In this document: piece by piece, positions 1 to 6,070 of the stretch
How the letters are laid out: the number at the start of each line of letters is the position of its first letter
Numbering within the stretch: position 1 is the stretch's first letter
Origin: Lentisphaeria bacterium UBA1724
Lineage (GTDB): Bacteria > Verrucomicrobiota > Lentisphaeria > Oligosphaerales > Oligosphaeraceae
Direction: 5' to 3'
NCBI GenBank assembly: GCA_002315885.1
Contig: DCIO01000002.1
Location: 226 to 6,320, forward strand
DNA length: 6,095 nt
Made by a program: the position numbers and the translations under genes
Notes under the pieces: model-generated
Told to the model about the DNA's origin: nothing
Seen by the model: only the letters and a program-made list of their open reading frames with translations
The model's database searches: none

Positions 1-27
1 AAGAGTCTGGCCATAAGAGTCTGGCAT
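1..27. repeat. Short tandem direct repeat, two units visible
   Basis: AAGAGTCTGGC occurs at 1-11 and again at 15-25. Each copy is followed by an (C)AT trinucleotide, giving units of 14 and 13 bp, and a third AAG starts at 28. The left window edge cuts the array, so the true copy number is unknown. It lies about 100 bp upstream of the transposase-like gene. It could be a short satellite or part of a repeat linked to that gene; the sequence alone does not decide. Confidence 0.6.
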
Positions 28-43
28 AAGAATATTTCCCCCA

Positions 44-59
44 TTTTGCGTTAGCAAAA
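44..59. other. Small perfect hairpin upstream of the transposase gene
   Basis: TTTTGC (44-49) and GCAAAA (54-59) form a perfect 6-bp stem around the loop GTTA. On the plus strand no T-run follows it, so it is not a convincing terminator for that direction. On the minus strand the arms end in A/T runs, but no visible gene would need terminating there. IS200/IS605 and REP-associated transposases act on subterminal hairpins, so a substrate role is possible. A 6-bp stem is also easily found by chance. Confidence 0.3.
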
Positions 60-110
60 CTACCTGCCATAGATTATCTTAATGCAAATTCATATCTTCC
101 CTGCAAAACA

Positions 111-116
111 AGGAGG
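111..116 (+). promoter_or_regulatory. Strong Shine-Dalgarno that sets the transposase start
   Basis: AGGAGG at 111-116 sits 7 nt before the ATG at 124. The in-frame upstream ATG at 82 has no such site (the sequence before it is AT-rich). The start at 124 also gives the usual short N-terminus before the first strand (PYFYMVTLK) of Y1 transposase domains. The 14 extra residues from the ATG at 82 are therefore probably not translated. Confidence 0.8.
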
Positions 117-123
117 TTTATCA

Positions 124-1029
124 ATGGGCGTACGTCTAGAGGGTTTTGATTATTCCCTACCGTATTTCTACATGGTCACCCTAAAATGCCTCCCAAAGAC
201 CGCCCCTCTATCTGCCATTGTTGCGCCTGGGCGTTGCGAGTTGAATCCAATCACCCGGGCCTTCGTAAAATGCATTAGGCATTTCCATGAAGAATGCACG
301 GCAATTGCCCCCATCGAGTGTTTCACTATCATGCCGGATCATATTCATTTGCTGATTCGGATCATTGAAAATGACCAGCACATACGGTTGGAGGTAATAG
401 TCTCCCGGCTTATGGTTGACTTGGAAAGACTCTATCATGCCGTAACCCAAATCCAATCAGCCCTCTTCGAACCCTATTGGCATGATTGGATTGTTATGAA
501 GAATAATCAACTCAAAACATTCACCCGTTACATCCGCGAAAATCCCGCCCGTCATTGGCTCCGTAAGAGCCATCCCGAATATTTCCAGCGTGTCAATGCC
601 ATCACCTTCCTTGATCGCACCTGGTACGGATATGGTAACCCCGCACTGCTACAACTGCCCGTAATAGAACCCTTCCAGTGTTCCCGAAAATGGGCCCAGG
701 AAGGCGAAGAATGGCGCCAAGCAGTCTCTCGCGCATCCCGTATCGGTCCTGGAGGTGCAGGCATCGGGACCTTTATGAGCCCATGCGAAAAAGCCTGCGG
801 AAATGCCATCAACCATGTAGGCGGTCGCTGGATTATCCTATATCCAGAAGGATTCGGCGAACGCTGGCATCCGAGTCGGCAACACGAATTACTCTGTGCA
901 CAAGGGCGGATGCTCTTCCTGTCACTCTATCCAGCAATGGAACGAAAACCAACCACCGCCGAACTCTATCAGCGCTGTCATGAAATGGGCAATCTAATTG
1001 TCGAGGGGTTGCAGGCCCAACGCCTATAA
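124..1029 (+). CDS. RAYT/IS200-like HUH (Y1) transposase with C-terminal DprA/SLOG-like domain
   Basis: The protein has 301 residues from the ATG chosen by its Shine-Dalgarno site. Residues 1-165 read as a Y1 transposase domain: a first strand (YFYMVTLK, 14-21), the HUH metal-binding motif in IMPDHIHLLI (H73 and H75), and a late helix with Y136 in FTRYIRENPARHWL, the expected nucleophile of the YI..NP signature of REP-associated transposases. Such enzymes cut and rejoin single-stranded DNA at hairpins. Usual family members end near here or soon after (about 140-220 aa). Residues 166-301 are extra: GYGNPALLQLP, then CSRK (186-189), GTFMSPCEKA (215-224), the hydrophobic strand RWIILYPEGF (235-244), and GRMLFLSLYP (261-270). 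The order (glycine loop, SP.EK, hydrophobic strand, G-R-hydrophobic-S-YP) resembles the Rossmann fold of DprA/SLOG proteins. The catalytic residues are intact and I see no frameshift. The first domain is confident; the second is pattern-based. Confidence 0.85.
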   Translation: MGVRLEGFDYSLPYFYMVTLKCLPKTAPLSAIVAPGRCELNPITRAFVKCIRHFHEECTAIAPIECFTIMPDHIHLLIRIIENDQHIRLEVIVSRLMVDLERLYHAVTQIQSALFEPYWHDWIVMKNNQLKTFTRYIRENPARHWLRKSHPEYFQRVNAITFLDRTWYGYGNPALLQLPVIEPFQCSRKWAQEGEEWRQAVSRASRIGPGGAGIGTFMSPCEKACGNAINHVGGRWIILYPEGFGERWHPSRQHELLCAQGRMLFLSLYPAMERKPTTAELYQRCHEMGNLIVEGLQAQRL

Positions 1030-1467
1030 CGCTTCCCCGACCATCCCCAAGATATTCTCAACCGTGATGCTACCCACCCGGGACAACTCTTGATTCTCGG
1101 CATCATATAGAATTGCCACAGGCAACGCCTCTGTCTGGAAGGCCTCTTTCAGTGTTTTTTCGGAGGTCTCATCCTTTGCGGAAGTAATGGTCACCGAATA
1201 GCGACCATCCAGTTTCTTGGCCACCTGCTGGTAGAGGTCATCCAAATCATCATCCACCGATGCCACCAGAACAATCATAGGCAGACGCGTCTGCGCCTCC
1301 GTGGTAATCGTCGGGGTAGCAGGCATGGGCGTGGGTGTCTTCTGAGCATGGATATTCTTGTCGTATCGCGACATTACCCAGGCAAACGCCAACAGGATAA
1401 TGAGATAGATGACCACCCTTGGTCCTAGGATGCGTGGCATCTTCCGTGGTTGATATCCAAAGGCCAT
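1024..1467 (-). CDS. Small membrane-anchored protein, possible thioredoxin-like fold
   Basis: I do not recognise this 147-residue protein by name. A short basic N-terminus is followed by one hydrophobic segment at about 17-32 (VVIYLIILLAFAWVMS), then a Pro/Thr-rich linker (44-56, TPTPMPATPTITT). The soluble domain of about 85 residues alternates strand (MIVLVAS), helix (DLYQQVAKKL), strand (YSVTITS), helix, and then ALPVAILYDAENQELSRVGS. That last stretch, a proline before a strand and then a glycine, resembles the cis-Pro half of thioredoxin folds. No CXXC is present and there is no cysteine at all, so redox activity is unlikely. The soluble part probably faces the periplasm. The start lies 4 nt after the rdgB stop and is preceded by GGGAGGG, so it is probably co-transcribed with rdgB. 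An alternative start at Met10 is possible. Its 3' end overlaps the convergent transposase gene by 6 bp. Confidence 0.75.
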   Translation of the reverse strand: MAFGYQPRKMPRILGPRVVIYLIILLAFAWVMSRYDKNIHAQKTPTPMPATPTITTEAQTRLPMIVLVASVDDDLDDLYQQVAKKLDGRYSVTITSAKDETSEKTLKEAFQTEALPVAILYDAENQELSRVGSITVENILGMVGEAL

Positions 1468-1471
1468 AGCG

Positions 1472-2062
1472 TTAATCCCTCCCGCTAAAAAATACTTTCA
1501 CGGCCTCCTTCAAGGCATTGCCGCGGTGGCTCATGCCATTCTTGACTTCCGCCGGCAATTCCCCAAAAGTCTGATCATACCCATCAGGAATAAACCCGGG
1601 ATCATACCCAAAACCGCCCGTGCCACGAGCACCCTCGGCAATGCGTCCCGTCACAATTCCCCGGACCGTGCCACGAAGGCTTCCATCGGCATTGGCCATG
1701 GCGATACAGCAGACGAACTGCGCACGGCGGTCTTCTATGCCTTCCAATTTCTTCAGGAGCTTCGCAAGATTCCGCCCATCGTTGCCACCCTCGCCAGCAT
1801 AACGGGCGGAATAAATCCCGGGCTCACCATTCAACGCCAGGACTTCCAACCCCGAATCATCCGCTAATACTGGGCAATGGAATGCCAACGCGCCCGCCTG
1901 GGCTTTCTTTGCCGCATTCTCCTCAAAGGTGGTTCCATCCTCCACAACTTCCGGCATGCCCCCCATGGCATCCGCTCCCAAGACCTCAATCCCCAATGGA
2001 GACAAAATCTCACCCATCTCGATAATCTTATGGGCGTTCGATGTGGCGACAACAACTCTCAT
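1472..2062 (-). CDS. rdgB: RdgB/HAM1 family XTP/dITP pyrophosphatase
   Basis: This cytoplasmic enzyme hydrolyses non-canonical purine triphosphates (dITP, ITP, XTP) to the monophosphate and pyrophosphate, keeping deaminated bases out of DNA and RNA. The protein has 196 residues, the normal family length (E. coli RdgB is 197). All hallmark blocks are present in order: ATSNAHK (6-12, with K12 as phosphate ligand), TFEENAAKKA (45-54), ADDSGLEV (67-74, with D69 as the expected general base), PGIYSARYAG (81-90), GTGGFGYDP (147-155) and SHRGNAL (178-184). No key residue is missing. The start at 2062 gives the family N-terminus directly. The upstream purine stretch (AAGAGAGA on the minus strand) is only a weak ribosome binding site. 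It follows lptD with an 88-bp gap and precedes the 147-aa gene by 4 nt. Confidence 0.97.
   Translation of the reverse strand: MRVVVATSNAHKIIEMGEILSPLGIEVLGADAMGGMPEVVEDGTTFEENAAKKAQAGALAFHCPVLADDSGLEVLALNGEPGIYSARYAGEGGNDGRNLAKLLKKLEGIEDRRAQFVCCIAMANADGSLRGTVRGIVTGRIAEGARGTGGFGYDPGFIPDGYDQTFGELPAEVKNGMSHRGNALKEAVKVFFSGRD
1477..1483 (-). promoter_or_regulatory. Shine-Dalgarno inside the rdgB 3' end for the 147-aa gene
   Basis: On the minus strand GGGAGGG, 9 nt before the ATG at 1467, lies within the last codons of rdgB. This placement supports the chosen start and suggests translational coupling between rdgB and the small downstream gene. Confidence 0.6.
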
Positions 2063-2120
2063 GGTGATTCTCTCTTCGCTTAGGGGCCCAGACTCGTAGG
2101 GCCAAATTACGAATTACTAG

Positions 2121-2140
2121 CGACGGCGGGGACGCCGTCG
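2121..2140. repeat. Perfect GC-rich hairpin between lptD and rdgB (REP-like)
   Basis: CGACGGCG (2121-2128) and CGCCGTCG (2133-2140) form a perfect 8-bp stem around a GGGA loop. The hairpin begins 10 nt after the lptD stop on the minus strand. No T-run follows it in that direction (the next bases are CTAGTAATTC), so it is not a classic intrinsic terminator. It could attenuate readthrough from lptD to rdgB, protect the lptD mRNA 3' end, or be one copy of a dispersed REP-like palindrome. Next to it, at 2105-2118, is a 7-bp near-tandem repeat (AATTACG AATTACT). Confidence 0.6.
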
Positions 2141-2150
2141 GTACACTCTT

Positions 2151-4481
2151 CTAGAAATTCAGATCCAGCTTCACATTGGGGAATGCCACCAACCGCAGCA
2201 GGACGACGACCTCGAATTCATCGTCATCCCACCCGCAGCCGGTCATGAGTGTCCAGCAGTGGAGATCACGAGTCAGATAATAGTGGTGTTCTTCCAGTTC
2301 ATTTTCCTCGAAGTCGTATTCCGCACCAATCTCCAGGCCGGTCTTGGAATTCAGCGGGATATTCACCGAGCCGCTGATGGTATCCGCGCTTTCGAAGCGT
2401 CGTTTCAGGTAACTGGATTCGCCCGTAAAATCCGCCAGCGTGGATCCCATGGAATACGCAGACCGGGAGAGGTGGTCGTTGCGGTAGACATACTTCAGAT
2501 TGAACTGCCAGTCATTCTTTGTGCCATAACCCACGCCCGCTTCACCGCGCTGGATTTCGCCTGCGCCGATATCATGGAGAATCGTAGTCCAGAAGCGCAG
2601 GTCCTTCCGAGGATGGAGAGTCAAGCGTGAACCGAAATCGCCCCAGTGCCGACCGGTCTCGTCCCCCTCGGCATGATGGATATCGATGTAGTTCTCCAGA
2701 GAGAGAATCGTACGACTCTTGCCCTGGCTGTTGGATGCCAACAAGCGCTGATCCATTCCCAGACGCAGGAAATTCTGGCGTTCCAGTCGGTCCACCTCGT
2801 CAAAGAAGTAGAGATTGTCCCGGTCCACCGTCGGAGCACCAGCGAAGGTATAATTGAAATAGGGCTCGATGGCATGACGGACCTGTTTCACATCCAGCCA
2901 GGAACACCCGTAGTCCATCCAATCGCTCATCAGACGAGAACGCCCCTCAATGCCTAACTCGTGGGCAATACGGACTTGCGAACCGCCCTTGTCGTCGTAT
3001 TTCTCGGAAACCGCGGCGGTATTGCTGGGAGAATCGGGGTTATCCGCATCAATCCAGTTGGCAATTTCGTCCTCAGACACCTTCCGCTTGCTGGTACGGG
3101 AGTAGCTGGTGGCGCGGATACTGGCACGGGGCGTCAGGGTGAAGTAATCACCAAAATCCAAAGGCAACTGAATCGTATGAAGGGTATCCGCACGGAACGC
3201 ACCGTAGTCGTCGGGATCGCCATGGAGGCCTGCGATGTATTCCGAGGCAGGGATGTAGTCCTCGCGGTCGTAGTCGGAATTCCGCCACTTCATGGAGTAG
3301 TATCCCGCAGAACTGTGGGAAGAATAAACCAACGGAGAATCACCCACATTCACGCGAGGAATATCCAGCGTCCACTCAGGCAATTTCTCGCTCACGGTAT
3401 AGAAGGTGTTCAGACGAGGACGGACCGTAATCGCAGAATGAATCAACTGACCATCATACGACAGGCTGGCAAAAGATTTCGGCTGCCCCCAATGACGCCA
3501 GTCGTGACGGAACCAGTCGTCCAGCATGGAGATATCCGAGAGCATATCCGCATTCACACGGAGAGAGAGCTGGTCATTGAATTGCTCGCGCCAATAGAGC
3601 TTCAGACGATAGCGGTCGTCCTCGGACTCGAAACGGCGATCGCGTCCCTTGACAGTCTCGGCGGGATCCTTGTCATGAATGGCATAGAGATTCGTGATGA
3701 CATCCCGAGTCTCGGTCTCATATTCGGTCATCTGGCCGATGCCGATGCCGCGCTTGGTCATGCCGTCCACAAAGAGCTGGCTGCTACCATCTTCGCCATG
3801 ACGCCATGCGCGCCCCAGACGCAACCGCGCGCCCTTGCTACCAGAATAACCTGGGCGGATAATCCATCCTGCGGAATTGTCGGTGGAGCCATACAGATAT
3901 GGCAGATAGAATACAGGCACATTTCCGATACGGAGGGTCGTATGCTTGGCGGAGAAGGTCTTATCCTCGGGATAGTAAGTAATTTTCTTTGCCTGGATGC
4001 GATAATGCGGATGCTCCTTGTCGCAGGTGGTCATCCACCCCTGGGTCACCTGCTGAATGCCATCCTCCGACTGCTCACCGCTTTCGCCACCCACATACCA
4101 GATTTCGGATTCCAGACGGAAAGGCCCGAAATCGATGGTCTTCTTGTCAAAATTCCCACGCAGTGCGGGAGCTTTCCAAGTCCCCTGGTCTTTGATGGTG
4201 ATTACCACATCGCCCTGGGCCGAAAAATCCCGCGTCTCCTGGTTGATGGAAGCCTTCTTGCAGGTCAACCGAATATCGCCGTAGGTAACCTCCACCGCCC
4301 CCTCCGCCGCGGCAATCTTGTCCTCCACCCCAAAGCCCACGTTGTCCGCCACAATGACCAACTCGGGCTGCATTTCCTCATCGGCAGAAGGAATTTCCTC
4401 CTGGGCGTAGGACACGGAAGAAAAAAAAGCCAGCGCCAACGCAGCGCAGAAGGCAAAAAAGTATTTTACGGAATGTTCCAT
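2151..4481 (-). CDS. lptD: LPS-assembly outer membrane protein LptD (OstA/Imp)
   Basis: LptD is the outer-membrane beta-barrel that, plugged by LptE, receives LPS from the periplasmic Lpt bridge and inserts it into the outer leaflet. The protein has 776 residues, close to E. coli LptD (784). It begins with a signal peptide (FFAFCAALALAFF core, likely cleavage after SYA at 24-26). Residues about 41-150 form the LptA/OstA-like beta-jellyroll (ADNVGFGVEDKIAAAEGAV). The family signature follows: TTCDKEHPHYRIQAKKITYY (151-170) and IGNVPVFYLPYLYG (185-198). Residues about 200-776 are rich in alternating aromatic barrel strands and end in phenylalanine, as outer-membrane proteins do. Cysteines C74, C153, C742 and C749 could make the N-to-C-terminal disulfides known in E. 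coli LptD. There is no clear Shine-Dalgarno before the ATG. No LptE is visible here. Confidence 0.95.
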   Translation of the reverse strand: MEHSVKYFFAFCAALALAFFSSVSYAQEEIPSADEEMQPELVIVADNVGFGVEDKIAAAEGAVEVTYGDIRLTCKKASINQETRDFSAQGDVVITIKDQGTWKAPALRGNFDKKTIDFGPFRLESEIWYVGGESGEQSEDGIQQVTQGWMTTCDKEHPHYRIQAKKITYYPEDKTFSAKHTTLRIGNVPVFYLPYLYGSTDNSAGWIIRPGYSGSKGARLRLGRAWRHGEDGSSQLFVDGMTKRGIGIGQMTEYETETRDVITNLYAIHDKDPAETVKGRDRRFESEDDRYRLKLYWREQFNDQLSLRVNADMLSDISMLDDWFRHDWRHWGQPKSFASLSYDGQLIHSAITVRPRLNTFYTVSEKLPEWTLDIPRVNVGDSPLVYSSHSSAGYYSMKWRNSDYDREDYIPASEYIAGLHGDPDDYGAFRADTLHTIQLPLDFGDYFTLTPRASIRATSYSRTSKRKVSEDEIANWIDADNPDSPSNTAAVSEKYDDKGGSQVRIAHELGIEGRSRLMSDWMDYGCSWLDVKQVRHAIEPYFNYTFAGAPTVDRDNLYFFDEVDRLERQNFLRLGMDQRLLASNSQGKSRTILSLENYIDIHHAEGDETGRHWGDFGSRLTLHPRKDLRFWTTILHDIGAGEIQRGEAGVGYGTKNDWQFNLKYVYRNDHLSRSAYSMGSTLADFTGESSYLKRRFESADTISGSVNIPLNSKTGLEIGAEYDFEENELEEHHYYLTRDLHCWTLMTGCGWDDDEFEVVVLLRLVAFPNVKLDLNF

Positions 4482-4520
4482 GGAACTAATATAACTTTCC
4501 CAGTGTCCTTTAATTGACTT

Positions 4521-4549
4521 ATATTAACTCCATCACACAAAAAAAACAA
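4521..4549 (-). promoter_or_regulatory. Candidate sigma70-type promoter for lptD
   Basis: On the minus strand TTGTTT (4549-4544) and TAATAT (4526-4521) are separated by exactly 17 bp. A transcription start would fall near 4514, leaving a leader of about 30 nt before the ATG at 4481. The region is very AT-rich, including a run of eight T, so a chance match is possible. The position in the divergent lptD/rhomboid gap is where a promoter must lie. Confidence 0.45.
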
Positions 4550-4569
4550 AATTTCACACGATTGGCAAT

Positions 4570-5400
4570 ATGTTGAACGACAGAGATTATTACCGAAACA
4601 AAAATCCCTACGGACGCACTCCCATGCGGGAGTTCTCCGCCGTATGGACACTCATTTTCATCAACATCGCCTGCTTCCTCCTGCAGAATATCAACGAAAA
4701 CATCCTCAATGTCTTCGCACTTGATTCTCGGGCGCCCTTCCAAATCTGGCGGTTGGTAACATACCAGTTCTTCCATGCAAGCTTCGGGCATATCTTCTGG
4801 AACATGTATGGCGTATGGCTCTTCGGGCGAATGCTGGAACAGGTCCTGGGAAAAACCCGCTTCTATATCCTCTACCTCTTCAGCGGCGTCCTGGGAGGCA
4901 TCTTCTTCCTGATTGCAAATATGGGCTCCTTCGCAGGATGCATCGGTGCCTCTGGCGCGGAATTCGGTGTGATGGTGGCCACCGCCATGACATTCCCACA
5001 GGTGGAATTCCTTATGCTCTTTCCACCCATCCGCATGAAACTCTGGGTGCTGGCGCTGGTCTACTGCGGACTGGAGATCTTCTACCAATTCGGCGGCATT
5101 AATGGCGGCATCGCACACATGGCGCACTTGGGTGGCGCACTGGGTGGCTTCATCTTCATGCGTAGGCTCCTGCATATCGCACGGAACAACCGTGGCGGTT
5201 ACCGCCGCCCTGCCCCAGAGCCACAACCTGAGCCTGACCCCGACCCCGTTGAAGATTCCAACGAGCCATACGTCTTCAACCAAGACGAACTCAATCGCAT
5301 CCTGGATAAGATGTCCCGACAGGGCTACGCACAACTGACCGCAGAAGAAAAACGCGCCCTCCGTCGGGCAGCCAACGAACTGAAACAAAACCGCAGCTAA
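4570..5400 (+). CDS. Rhomboid family intramembrane serine protease with C-terminal cytosolic tail
   Basis: Rhomboids are multi-pass inner-membrane proteases that cut other membrane proteins within or next to their transmembrane segments; the substrate here is unknown. The protein has 276 residues. Hydrophobic segments begin at about residue 24 (VWTLIFINIACFLL). The family motifs are all present: H69 and GHIFWN (73-78), the catalytic serine S128 in GASGA (126-130), and AHMAHLGGALGG (182-193) with H186 as the likely catalytic histidine. After the last membrane helix (about 187-200) comes a Pro/acidic linker (PAPEPQPEPDPDPVED, 214-229). The tail LDKMSRQGYAQLTAEEKRAL (245-264) matches a small helical motif often found at the C-terminus of bacterial rhomboids (DUF6576-like, from memory). 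No Shine-Dalgarno precedes the ATG. The gene is divergent from lptD, and the downstream isomerase starts 12 nt after its stop. Confidence 0.93.
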   Translation: MLNDRDYYRNKNPYGRTPMREFSAVWTLIFINIACFLLQNINENILNVFALDSRAPFQIWRLVTYQFFHASFGHIFWNMYGVWLFGRMLEQVLGKTRFYILYLFSGVLGGIFFLIANMGSFAGCIGASGAEFGVMVATAMTFPQVEFLMLFPPIRMKLWVLALVYCGLEIFYQFGGINGGIAHMAHLGGALGGFIFMRRLLHIARNNRGGYRRPAPEPQPEPDPDPVEDSNEPYVFNQDELNRILDKMSRQGYAQLTAEEKRALRRAANELKQNRS

Positions 5401-5403
5401 GGA
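5399..5403 (+). promoter_or_regulatory. Shine-Dalgarno overlapping the rhomboid stop; decides the isomerase start
   Basis: AAGGA at 5399-5403 overlaps the rhomboid TAA stop. It directly abuts the in-frame ATG at 5404, which is too close to use. It lies 9 nt before the next in-frame ATG at 5413, which favours 5413 as the start and suggests translational coupling of the two genes. Confidence 0.55.
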
Positions 5404-5412
5404 ATGACGGCG

Positions 5413-6045
5413 ATGACGACTCCAATCCAGATTCTCTTGCAGAACTACCCACAGCTGACGGTCTGCCAAAAGGATATCGAGGCGGCTATCCAGACAATCG
5501 AGGAGGTCTTCGCCAGTGGCGGGACTCTCTTCGTCTGCGGAAATGGCGGCTCCTGCTCAGACGCCGAACACATCGCCGGCGAATTCCTCAAGGGATTCTG
5601 CAAAAAACGCCCCGCGGATGACGACACCACGGAAAAGCTCCGGGCATTCGGCGAAGAAGGCGAGTTGCTGGCATCGAAACTCCAGCAGGGACTGCGGTGC
5701 ATTCCGCTGACGGATTTCGCCAGCACTCTCAGCGCGGTCCGAAATGACCTGGATGGCCAGATGGACTACGCGCAGGTGCTCTTCGCCTTGGCAAAACCAG
5801 GCGACGCACTGCTGGCGATTTCCACCTCGGGGAACTCCAAGAACGCCCGACTGGCCACACTCGTCGCAAAAGCGCAGGGCCTGAAGACAATCGGCCTCAC
5901 GGGTGCAAAAGGCGGAAAACTGGTCGAACTAGCTGATATCACGATTCGCGTCCCCGAAAGCGAGACCTACCGCGTCCAGGAACTACATCTGCCAGTCTAT
6001 CACGCAATCTGCCTGGCTGTGGAAGAACACTTCTTCCAGGCGTAA
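5413..6045 (+). CDS. gmhA: SIS-domain phosphoheptose isomerase (GmhA-like)
   Basis: The family enzyme converts D-sedoheptulose 7-phosphate to D-glycero-D-manno-heptose 7-phosphate in the cytoplasm, the first step of ADP-heptose synthesis for the LPS inner core. The protein has 210 residues from the ATG at 5413 (213 from 5404). Visible signatures: VCGNGGSCSDAEHIAGEF (41-58) with H53 and E57, which match the zinc/acid-base positions of GmhA; AISTSGNSKN (135-144) for phosphate binding; and VQELHLPVYH (188-197) with Q189 and H197 at the spacing of E. coli Q172/H180. An insertion at about 62-92 (FCKKRPADDDTTEK and onward) makes it longer than E. coli GmhA (192 aa). That places it in a subfamily also found outside LPS producers, so another sugar phosphate is possible. 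It is coupled to the rhomboid gene. Confidence 0.88.
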   Translation: MTTPIQILLQNYPQLTVCQKDIEAAIQTIEEVFASGGTLFVCGNGGSCSDAEHIAGEFLKGFCKKRPADDDTTEKLRAFGEEGELLASKLQQGLRCIPLTDFASTLSAVRNDLDGQMDYAQVLFALAKPGDALLAISTSGNSKNARLATLVAKAQGLKTIGLTGAKGGKLVELADITIRVPESETYRVQELHLPVYHAICLAVEEHFFQA

Positions 6046-6070
6046 TCAAAAGAAATTTCGAATTAAATAA

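Noticed and set aside
1..60. CRISPR array from the tandem repeat at the left edge
   Set aside because: The units are only 13-14 bp and directly adjacent, with no unique spacers and no cas genes.
82..123. Upstream ATG at 82 as the transposase start
   Set aside because: It has no Shine-Dalgarno, and the AGGAGG at 111-116 is ideally placed for the ATG at 124.
2085..2103. Inverted repeat GGCCC (9 nt) GGGCC upstream of rdgB as an operator or riboswitch
   Set aside because: The stem is only 5 bp with a loose loop and no further structure or known motif, so it is likely chance.
2961..4517. Long plus-strand open frame (518 codons) opposite lptD
   Set aside because: It lies antisense to a clearly real lptD, its translation has no recognisable motif, and it looks like a codon-bias shadow.
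4496..4525. Plus-strand promoter for the rhomboid gene (TTTCCC, 18 bp, TATATT)
   Set aside because: The -35 match is poor. TTGACT at 4514-4519 has no -10 at proper spacing, so no plus-strand promoter could be supported.
4519..5469. Minus-strand open frame (316 codons) opposite the rhomboid gene
   Set aside because: It is antisense to a gene with intact rhomboid motifs. Its His/Glu/Cys-rich translation resembles no known protein.
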